DNA from: Candidatus Sungiibacteriota bacterium
Lineage (GTDB): Bacteria; Patescibacteriota; Minisyncoccia; Sungbacterales; JACQCQ01
Length of the DNA stretch: 15,774 bases
NCBI GenBank assembly: GCA_016181565.1
Contig: JACOZA010000083.1
Location: 1 to 15,774 of the forward strand
Direction of reading: 5' to 3'
In this document: positions 11,365-15,774 of the stretch, piece after piece
Layout of the letters: every line of letters starts with the position of its first letter
Position numbering within the stretch: the stretch's first letter is position 1
Notes under the pieces: generated by a model
Databases searched by the model: none
What the model saw: only the letters and a program-made list of their open reading frames with translations
What the model was told of the DNA's origin: nothing
Program-made: the position numbers and the translations under genes

Positions 11365-11955
11365 CTATTTCCAGCTATTAAGGATCTGGTCCAGCACAAC
11401 TGACCTGGTGACACTGCGTTCGAGCCAGGTCACAGTCGCGCGGACTCTTATCTGTTGTGATTTATCAATCACATTGGGCTCGCGGAACCCATTCGGTGGC
11501 TTTTCTATCTCTATCAAGCGGTTGAATATGGTCTGTGTCCCGCCGGGGTTGGAGTAGTTATAGAGGCCCGAGACCGAATCATAGTTAAGATTGACCCCGC
11601 TATAGGGCTCTAGCGTGTCAGTCACAGCATCAATCATATATCGATAAATATTGGACCCACTGCCGGGCCAAGCCCCGGGTATACTCTGGTCCCAGGGGGT
11701 AGTAGAAGCGATAGCGTCGTTGTCACGAAGGCGCCGAACCAGCTCGATACCTTCTTGCGCCAGATTAACCGCCACCAGTTTATTCTTAGAAACGGAGGCG
11801 TTGGCCAAGAGATGCAGTGTAAGTGAAAACGCCCCCGCGATGCCGCCCAAAATAATTCCGAGTGCTACCACGGTCTCAAGCAGCGTAAACCCCGCTAGAA
11901 AATAGCTGGAGGATATTTTATCTCTAGCAAGCAAGAACTTCCTGAAGTTTCTCAT
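11365..11955 (-). CDS. PilV/GspI-like prepilin
   Basis: A 196-residue prepilin. The leader MRNFRKFLLARDKISSSYFL ends in AG22, followed by F23-T-L-L-E27 and the helix TVVALGIILGGIAGAFSLTL. The next region, VSKNKLVAVNLAQEGIELVRRLRDND, is the hallmark N-x-A-Q-E-G-I-E-L-V segment of PilV/GspI-like pilins. The C-terminal half is beta-rich and ends in QIRVRATVTWLERSVTRSVVLDQILNSWK, a typical last-strand pattern. The ATG at 11955 overlaps the TGA of a 23-codon upstream ORF (ATGA). No Shine-Dalgarno is visible, so re-initiation after that short ORF is plausible. An inverted pair (11889-11903 and 11979-11993) brackets the start. It is processed by PilD encoded nearby. Confidence 0.9.
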   Translation of the reverse strand: MRNFRKFLLARDKISSSYFLAGFTLLETVVALGIILGGIAGAFSLTLHLLANASVSKNKLVAVNLAQEGIELVRRLRDNDAIASTTPWDQSIPGAWPGSGSNIYRYMIDAVTDTLEPYSGVNLNYDSVSGLYNYSNPGGTQTIFNRLIEIEKPPNGFREPNVIDKSQQIRVRATVTWLERSVTRSVVLDQILNSWK

Positions 11956-12023
11956 AGATCGGGGAGTAAACCAAGTAAATTTTCTAACGGGGTAAATCTA
12001 TTTTCGAAGAATTTTTTCAACAT
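11952..12023 (-). CDS. Short leader ORF (23 residues) before the PilV-like gene
   Basis: Encodes MLKKFFENRFTPLENLLGLL plus PDL. It starts at the ATG conserved in the 76-bp repeat and ends in TGA overlapping the next gene's ATG. The FTPLEN segment is the same as that found inside the leaders of other pilins here. It may be a translated leader peptide used for coupling, or a relic of a longer pilin leader. There is no Shine-Dalgarno. Another short ORF just upstream (12082-12017) also reads GFSPLEN. Real translation is unproven. Confidence 0.35.
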   Translation of the reverse strand: MLKKFFENRFTPLENLLGLLPDL

Positions 12024-12068
12024 GAGTGGTCAAGGGAATATGCGGCTTGCGGGAAATTCTCTAACGGG
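11993..12068 (-). repeat. 76-bp upstream repeat, copy 1
   Basis: It matches 12802-12877 at 63 of 76 positions without gaps. Both copies lie just upstream of a prepilin gene and share CTCATGTTGAAA, where ATG opens a short ORF, and TTGACC. They are likely duplicated 5' regulatory regions. Confidence 0.85.
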
Positions 12069-12105
12069 CTGAATCCCTTCATTTTTGCATAAATAATCTC
12101 ATAAC

Positions 12106-12687
12106 TTACTGCATGCCGATCTGGCCGGTAACCCAGACCGAGACGGTGCGCACCAGGCCGAGGCTGGGCGTTTTCATTTCAATCTTCGCGAAGCTGCAGC
12201 TGTCGCTAATCTTTGCGCCGTCGCCGCTTAGAGTCAGCCGCGCCTCGGGCGACCGGAATACAACATCGAGCTTCAAGAATTCCTGGTTGATGCATGCCCC
12301 TCCAGCGACTACATACAATTTATTTAGACTGATTCGGCGCAGGAACTGTACCGTCGCAATCAATTTATCATTCTCTACATCATATTGGTTAAGTGCACCT
12401 GTCGGGGAGTCGACGAACAGAATGTAACTTGTCGCTCCTTTATCGAAATGCGCGCCCACGACTGGGGGATTTTTCTCCAACGAGCCATTCTGCAGGGGAA
12501 CATTTGAAACCGATAAGACATAACTCTGGAGTCTCCTGAAATTTGACGCCAGCTCCTGCTGACCGCGAATCAGCGCTCCATTCTCATTAAAGCCGGGGAA
12601 ATTAGCCAGCACTACGGCCGAGATGAAGACAATGATCGCGAGCATCACCACGATCTCGACCATGGTAAATCCCGTTAGAACGTTCAT
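12106..12687 (-). CDS. GspH/FimT-like prepilin
   Basis: A 193-residue prepilin starting at ATG 12687, chosen because GAGG lies 6 nt upstream and it gives a compact leader MNVLTG6 followed by F-T-M-V-E11. Longer in-frame starts exist at 12735 and 12789. The helix IVVMLAIIVFISAVVLANFP precedes GALIRGQQELASNFRRLQSYVLSVSN, a pattern of GspH/FimT-type pseudopilins (Q-x-L-x-S-x-x-R-x-x-Q). The C-terminal domain is beta-rich (PTGALNQYDVENDKLIATVQ, RLTLSGDGAKISDSCSFAKI). This type often initiates or caps pilus assembly, but that role is inferred here. It is the first of four consecutive minor pilin genes read towards ligA. Confidence 0.87.
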   Translation of the reverse strand: MNVLTGFTMVEIVVMLAIIVFISAVVLANFPGFNENGALIRGQQELASNFRRLQSYVLSVSNVPLQNGSLEKNPPVVGAHFDKGATSYILFVDSPTGALNQYDVENDKLIATVQFLRRISLNKLYVVAGGACINQEFLKLDVVFRSPEARLTLSGDGAKISDSCSFAKIEMKTPSLGLVRTVSVWVTGQIGMQ

Positions 12688-12721
12688 GTGGGGCCTCAAA
12701 ACTTTTGGAATCTGCCGCTCT

Positions 12722-12832
12722 TTATATTGGTTCATGAGAAATGAGGCGGGATTCCTGATGCTCTGACGGGATAAACCCTGATAGAGCATTGCGGCTAAAT
12801 TTAAATTTATTTTCGGATATTTCTTTCAACAT
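12722..12832 (-). CDS. Short leader ORF (36 residues) before the GspH-like gene
   Basis: It starts at the ATG conserved in the second 76-bp repeat and reads MLKEISENKFKFSRNALSGF then IPSEHQESRLISHEPI. The beginning matches the other leader ORF (MLK..., EN-[RK]-F). The middle (LSGFIPSEH) is a diverged FLTGFTPLE encoded by an imperfect palindrome at 12757-12789. It ends 35 nt upstream of the chosen pilin start. It could be a leader peptide or a frame-damaged former pilin N-terminus. Confidence 0.3.
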   Translation of the reverse strand: MLKEISENKFKFSRNALSGFIPSEHQESRLISHEPI

Positions 12833-12877
12833 GAGCGGTCAATGGACTATGAGGTCTGCGGGCAATTCCCTAACGGG
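12802..12877 (-). repeat. 76-bp upstream repeat, copy 2
   Basis: Related to 11993-12068 (63 of 76 identical). It lies between the DUF4430 gene and the GspH-like prepilin and includes the start of the 36-residue leader ORF. Confidence 0.85.
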
Positions 12878-12891
12878 GGGTGAACTCCTAA

Positions 12892-13362
12892 CTATCCGCT
12901 GCCCTCGTAGCGAAGCGTAATTCGGTCCCCCGCGGCCACGGGTCGCGCGAGCGCATCGGGAACTATCTCACCGTTGACGTAAACAACCCAATGCGCGCCT
13001 TTGGCGGTTGATGTCTTGCCTTCGAGTTTTTGAATCCCCCCGTTCTTTATCTGCAGATCGAATTTGCCGACAGAGGCAATCTCGTAGAGCATCTGGCCAA
13101 CCGTCATATCCTTCTGCGCCGCCCCCTGGAATGCTCTCTGTGAATCCCCCGTATCAATCAAGACTTTGAGCGGCTGTCTTTTGACAATGGGCGTTGGGAG
13201 AGTCTCGACAGTCGCGTATTCACGAGAAAATTGATAATTCGCGACAAAAAAAGCGGCAATGCCAAGAAAGACGATTAGGAGGAAGAGTACCCAATAAAGC
13301 GCCCGATGCTCATGTAGCGGCGCGGAGGGTTGGCCCATTTCACTCGGAGGAAGCGGCATCAT
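12892..13362 (-). CDS. Membrane-anchored DUF4430-like protein
   Basis: A 156-residue protein. A short Pro-rich cytoplasmic end precedes one transmembrane helix (~22-42, LYWVLFLLIVFLGIAAFFVA), placing the rest outside. The C-terminal domain (~65-156) has the DUF4430/transcobalamin-C-like pattern: VLIDTGDSQRAFQGA, MTVGQMLYEIASVG, KGAHWVVYVNGEIVPDAL and AGDRITLRYEG. Such domains occur in cell-surface proteins of Gram-positive bacteria and CPR. The ligand is unknown. Two adjacent ATGs (13362 and 13359) are possible starts. The first lies within the CATA at the edge of element B, so the upstream region of this gene is that element. Its position between prepilins and prepilin peptidase suggests a surface or pilus-linked role. 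Confidence 0.85.
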   Translation of the reverse strand: MMPLPPSEMGQPSAPLHEHRALYWVLFLLIVFLGIAAFFVANYQFSREYATVETLPTPIVKRQPLKVLIDTGDSQRAFQGAAQKDMTVGQMLYEIASVGKFDLQIKNGGIQKLEGKTSTAKGAHWVVYVNGEIVPDALARPVAAGDRITLRYEGSG

Positions 13363-13363
13363 A

Positions 13364-13495
13364 CCCGGTAGTAGAAACTCGAATTATCTTTAGATGTAAA
13401 AACTTAATGTATCATCACTATATACCCAATATCCCACAGTGAACCGAAGCGGGCAGTATCACTCACAACTCCCTCTTCGAGTTTTCACTACCGGG
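13364..13495. mobile_element. MITE-like element B with terminal inverted repeats
   Basis: CCCGGTAGTAGAAACTCGAA (13364-13383) and the inverse of 13476-13495 (CCCGGTAGTGAAAACTCGAA) match at 18 of 20. A direct CATA flanks it (13360-13363 and 13496-13499). The interior is AT-rich, without a gene. It lies between pilD and the DUF4430 gene. It shares its ends with element A (9845-9990). An alternative view is a large regulatory stem-loop. Confidence 0.68.
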
Positions 13496-13507
13496 CATAT
13501 CTCTATG

Positions 13508-14344
13508 TTAAATCAGCGGCAGCAAATAAGGAAGTAGCGCACTTCCCCAAAAGAGCGCAACGACAAACCCCAGAATGATAAACGGACCAAAGGGGATCTG
13601 GCTCTTTTTATCGTAGCCCGCAAAAACCATGAGGCCGATCCCCCATAAAGCCCCGGCCCAGAATGCTGCGAGGAGCATCAGAATCGCTCTTGGATACAAG
13701 AGAAAAAGCGAAAGGGCAAGGGCGAGTTCCGCATCCCCCAATCCCATGCCCCTGCCGCTCGTAAAAAACCAGACACCTGCGAAAAATAAGCCAATCCCCG
13801 CCGCCAATAACGCTTGCAAAAGTGGCGGCGAGAGAAGAAGCTCCGTCGGAGTTGAAAAAAATTCCGCCATAATAAGAATAATCCCCGCCAGGGCCATGCC
13901 GCGCGTTAGAGCTGTGAGGATTAATTTAGTGTCAAAATCAACCAGAAGCAGAATCAGAGCGAGAGAGCCGATGGCAAGATACAGCAGTAAATAAAAAAAT
14001 ACCTCCCCGCCGGTAAAAGCCGCGGCAAAATTCGGAAACGGGAGAGCAAGGCGCGACGAGAAAAGCGAAGCGCCGAGAAAAGCCGCATACGAACCCATAG
14101 CCAACTCGACCAAAAGATACCGAAAACTGATAGGCGCGCGGCAGGAACGGCATCTTCCCCGCAAAACAAAAAACGAAACGACGGGAATCAGCTCGCGCCA
14201 AGAGAGCACCGATCCGCACGCGGGACAGTGCGAGCGGCCTCGCAAAAAACTTTCGCCGGACAGGAGCCGCAGCGCGATGACGTTAATAAAGCTCCCCAGC
14301 GAAGCGCCAAGGAGAAATAACGCCGCTGCCACAAAAAAATACAT
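13508..14344 (-). CDS. pilD: Type IV prepilin peptidase / N-methyltransferase
   Basis: A 278-residue polytopic membrane protein with about eight helices. It cleaves prepilins after the leader Gly and methylates the new N-terminus. The N-terminal cytoplasmic zinc-binding loop has C40-x2-C43 and C65-x2-C68 in HCPACGSVLSWRELIPVVSF and GRCRSC. The catalytic aspartates are D136/D138 in LLLVDFDTK and D204 in GMGLGDAELA (the GxGxxD motif). The usual IP after the first aspartate (DxxxxxIP) is replaced by LILTAL. Both domains are present, so it is the bifunctional type. Its substrates are probably the prepilins encoded on either side. The start ATG 14344 has no clear Shine-Dalgarno. Element B lies directly downstream. 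Confidence 0.96.
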   Translation of the reverse strand: MYFFVAAALFLLGASLGSFINVIALRLLSGESFLRGRSHCPACGSVLSWRELIPVVSFFVLRGRCRSCRAPISFRYLLVELAMGSYAAFLGASLFSSRLALPFPNFAAAFTGGEVFFYLLLYLAIGSLALILLLVDFDTKLILTALTRGMALAGIILIMAEFFSTPTELLLSPPLLQALLAAGIGLFFAGVWFFTSGRGMGLGDAELALALSLFLLYPRAILMLLAAFWAGALWGIGLMVFAGYDKKSQIPFGPFIILGFVVALFWGSALLPYLLPLI

Positions 14345-14537
14345 TGATCAAAGCGCTTTACTGCTCCCGTTCTACCTGAAAGAGATGCGGCTCCTCTTCA
14401 ACCGCTTACATGAGAATTTGTCGGCCATCATGGATAAAATTCTTAAATACCGGAGAACCAATCTAGACTAGTCAAAAAAATAATTAAATAATGCTGGACA
14501 AACTTACCCCGCTACTTGGATGCCCCGCGGTCTCTTG

Positions 14538-14569
14538 CCCCGTTTTAGAAATCAGTATTTCTAACGGGG
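14538..14569. repeat. Non-coding hairpin of the pilin-leader palindrome family
   Basis: CCCCGTTTTAGAAAT and ATTTCTAACGGGG flank CAGT. The arms pair except for two extra T. It lies 27 bp after the stop of the GspG-like pilin and might work as a 3' hairpin. The sequence is that of the palindrome that encodes the cleavage motif elsewhere. The rest of 14345-14595 holds no gene that I can support. Confidence 0.85.
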
Positions 14570-14595
14570 TTTACTTATTTACTCATGCGTACTCC

Positions 14596-15240
14596 TCAAG
14601 CCCCAATGCCATAATTGTAGGGAGCAACACTATCAATGCCTTGAATACTATTGCCGCCCCCGGGACAGTTAGTTACAGTGTCAAGATCACTGTCTAACAG
14701 AGTACGGTTGTTATTCTCTAAAACCGCCTCGAGTATATAACCATTGCCACTGTTTAGGCCGCAGTAGCGGTAGTTATTTCCCGTTAAGGGATCCTTCGGG
14801 AGTGATGAAAGATAGGGGGCAAGAAGCGTACCCAGATTAGCATACGTACATTGCTGCGTACCATTACCACAAATATAACCGGCGGGGTACAACTGCGGAG
14901 GTTGCGTATTGACGTAGAGTTCAAGCGCAGTGCGTACCTGCTGTAGATTCGCAACTCGCTGCGCATCGCGTGACTTTGATCGTCCGGTGCTTAGAGAACT
15001 CAACACAATTGAGGCCAGAAGACCAATAATCGCAATTACGATCAAAAGCTCAATCAGAGTGAAACCCGTTACAACCCGGCCTTTAGGACGGGGCTTCCAA
15101 TAAGCTTTGTGGATTCTTTTCTCCTCCCCACTCTGAAAGGAGGGGCATCCGAGTTGTAACGGGGTGAAGTCTTTTTTAGTCATCATACGACGATGAGCGA
15201 TGGACATAAGGAGTTTACGCCAATATCGTTGCGACATCAT
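14596..15240 (-). CDS. GspG/PilA-like major-type pilin
   Basis: A type IV pilin with cleavage motif VVTG59 followed by F60-T-L-I-E64 and the classic helix LLIVIAIIGLLASIVLSSL. The next region, SRDAQRVANLQQVRTALELYVN, is the GspG/PilA-like heptad. The Cys-containing C-terminal domain includes YICGNGTQQCTY, LPKDPLTGNNYRYCG and YILEAVLENN, the calcium-loop-like region of G-type pilins. The leader is long (59 residues from ATG 15240). In-frame ATGs at 15207, 15186 and 15183 would shorten it to about 40. None has a Shine-Dalgarno. The leader includes DFTPLQL, encoded by an inverted copy (15153-15163) of the cleavage-motif DNA (15065-15075). It is the best candidate for the structural pilin in the window. 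Confidence 0.9.
   Translation of the reverse strand: MMSQRYWRKLLMSIAHRRMMTKKDFTPLQLGCPSFQSGEEKRIHKAYWKPRPKGRVVTGFTLIELLIVIAIIGLLASIVLSSLSTGRSKSRDAQRVANLQQVRTALELYVNTQPPQLYPAGYICGNGTQQCTYANLGTLLAPYLSSLPKDPLTGNNYRYCGLNSGNGYILEAVLENNNRTLLDSDLDTVTNCPGGGNSIQGIDSVAPYNYGIGA
15065..15163. repeat. Inverted pair within the pilin leader
   Basis: CCCGTTACAAC at 15065-15075 and its exact inverse at 15153-15163, with further partial matches on both sides. The arms encode VVTG/F and TPLQL. The 77-nt interior encodes the charged linker. Confidence 0.85.
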
Positions 15241-15284
15241 CCAGTCTGATATATTTAAGTGTAACTCCTAGAGACAGAGAAGTG

Positions 15285-15378
15285 AACTCACTTACAACCC
15301 AGCTTTCAAAGCTATCGGGATTCCGTTTTCCTCCCCAGCTTGAAGGCACGGGGCGCGTCCGGTTGTAACGGGGTGAAA
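15285..15378 (-). pseudogene. Decayed copy of a pilin leader module
   Basis: The minus strand reads FTPLQPDAPRAFKLGRKTES, an arginine and then a stop. At DNA level it is similar to the 15120-15170 leader of the next pilin (shared CCTCCCC...TTGTAACGGGGTGAA arrangement). An inverse arm with GGGTTGTAAGTGAGTTCACTT follows at about 15277-15299, where a cleavage motif would be, but no pilin helix follows. The remainder of 15241-15470 contains only this and the hairpin at 15420. Confidence 0.55.
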
Positions 15379-15419
15379 TAAATTGGGGGGAGCTCTCTCG
15401 CTTAAACTAGATCCAAAGA

Positions 15420-15449
15420 CACAAAATGCCCCATAGCAGGGCATTTGTG
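15420..15449. terminator. Hairpin between pilin genes, possible terminator
   Basis: The arms CACAAAATGCCC and GGGCATTTGTG pair with one bulged A around a 7-nt loop. On the plus strand it is followed by TTTTAT. On the minus strand, the coding direction, the trailing run is weak (TCTTTGG). It may separate the 15591 pilin from the 14596 pilin. Confidence 0.5.
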
Positions 15450-15470
15450 TTTTATCTGGGTTTTTTGAAT

Positions 15471-15590
15471 CTAGATGGGATACGATTGGCTGTTTGCGTT
15501 GCGGTAGATTTCAAGCGCTGATTGAATCGGCTTGACATCGGCAATGCGACGCGGGCGCCGTGCGCTTTCTGACGCGCGGTATTAAGTGAT
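15471..15590 (-). pseudogene. Frameshifted pilin fragment
   Basis: Right after the stop of the 15591 gene the minus strand reads SLNTARQKAHGAR in one frame and then RRIADVKPIQSALEIYRNAN and SQSYPI in another. Together these match the post-helix region of a GspG-like pilin (compare SRDAQRVANLQQVRTALELY in the neighbouring gene). It lacks a leader and hydrophobic helix and carries a one-base frameshift around 15555. It is flanked by a 9-bp direct repeat ATCTAGATG (15470-15478 and 15588-15596) that supplies the stop codons of both reading frames. Confidence 0.75.
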
Positions 15591-15774
15591 CTAGATGCAG
15601 GTCGCGGAGATACTCTGGTTGGTGCTTGAGATCTTATACATCCCCGCGGCACCAAAGTTCAACCCTGTTTCCAGGTAGGTGCAAATCTCGTAGTTCTGCG
15701 TCGACATTGCTGGTATTACTGTTCCGTTAGTGCCCGATACAGCGTATTGGCAGGGAGCGGAGGAGGTAATTGTA
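15591..15774 (-). CDS. C-terminal part of a type IV pilin-like protein, 5' end beyond window
   Basis: About 61 codons are open from the window edge to TAG at 15593-15591. The translation includes TITSSAPCQYAVSGTNGTVI, STQNYEICTYLETG, LNFGAAGMYKI and a final SISATCI. The Q-N-Y-E-I-C-T-Y-L-E-x-G segment and the paired Cys resemble the C-terminal domain of GspG/PilA-like pilins in CPR. The N-terminal helix would lie outside the window, so the identity is based on this domain and on the neighbouring pilin genes. The stop codon is formed by the ATCTAGATG sequence that recurs 118 bp downstream. Confidence 0.72.
   Translation of the reverse strand, partial: TITSSAPCQYAVSGTNGTVIPAMSTQNYEICTYLETGLNFGAAGMYKISSTNQSISATCI

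Noticed and set aside
15452..15655. 67-codon minus-strand ORF
   Set aside because: A shadow that crosses from the pilin C-terminus into the frameshifted fragment. Only the SLNTARQKA part is meaningful, as part of the pseudogene.
1..15774. CRISPR array
   Set aside because: No regularly spaced direct repeats of 23-40 bp were seen. The repeats found are inverted, or occur only twice.

Overview
The window looks like part of a Candidatus Patescibacteria (CPR) genome, probably parcubacterial. The signs are a compact, mostly minus-strand layout, many starts without a Shine-Dalgarno sequence, a type IV pilus cluster of several small prepilins, a short lysine-rich 46-residue protein of a type common in these genomes, a group I intron in a tRNA, and abundant short palindromes. 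TGA is used as a normal stop (for example gatC), so the glycine-recoded lineages are unlikely. The lineage is an inference from style, not from a marker search.

Layout. 1-653: 5' part of pheS (-). 783-1679: a RibD-C/dihydrofolate-reductase-like protein, the only clear plus-strand gene, convergent with a pterin carbinolamine dehydratase (-). 2249-2683: a small protein of unknown function. 2700-3700: a tRNA-rich stretch with tRNA-Asp, a 46-residue protein, a MazG-like protein, a CAT-anticodon tRNA, and the 5' half of a tRNA broken by a 20-bp palindrome. 3845-4270: a membrane protein with a predicted leaderless promoter. 4568-5316: an initiator tRNA split in its anticodon loop by a 677-nt group I intron that encodes a PD-(D/E)XK homing endonuclease. 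An 81-bp repeat beginning in the T-loop of this tRNA recurs 190 bp downstream. 5375-9777: a membrane-anchored HEPN-like protein, gatA, gatC and ligA. 9845-9990 and 13364-13495: two related short elements with terminal inverted repeats and CATA direct repeats. 10029-15774: the type IV pilus cluster, with PilX-, PilW/GspJ-, PilV/GspI- and GspH-like prepilins, a DUF4430 protein, prepilin peptidase, a GspG-like pilin, pilin remnants, and the end of another pilin.

How it works together. pheS, gatCA and the tRNAs serve translation, and ligA serves replication and repair. The pilus genes form a plausible unit in which the peptidase PilD processes the neighbouring prepilins. The striking theme is short inverted sequences invading or shaping genes. 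A 20-bp palindrome interrupts a tRNA D-stem and, separately, a terminal repeat of a small element. Each prepilin start region holds an inverted pair of the sequence that encodes the cleavage motif (FLTG/FT). Two prepilins are preceded by a shared 76-bp repeat carrying the start of a short leader ORF.
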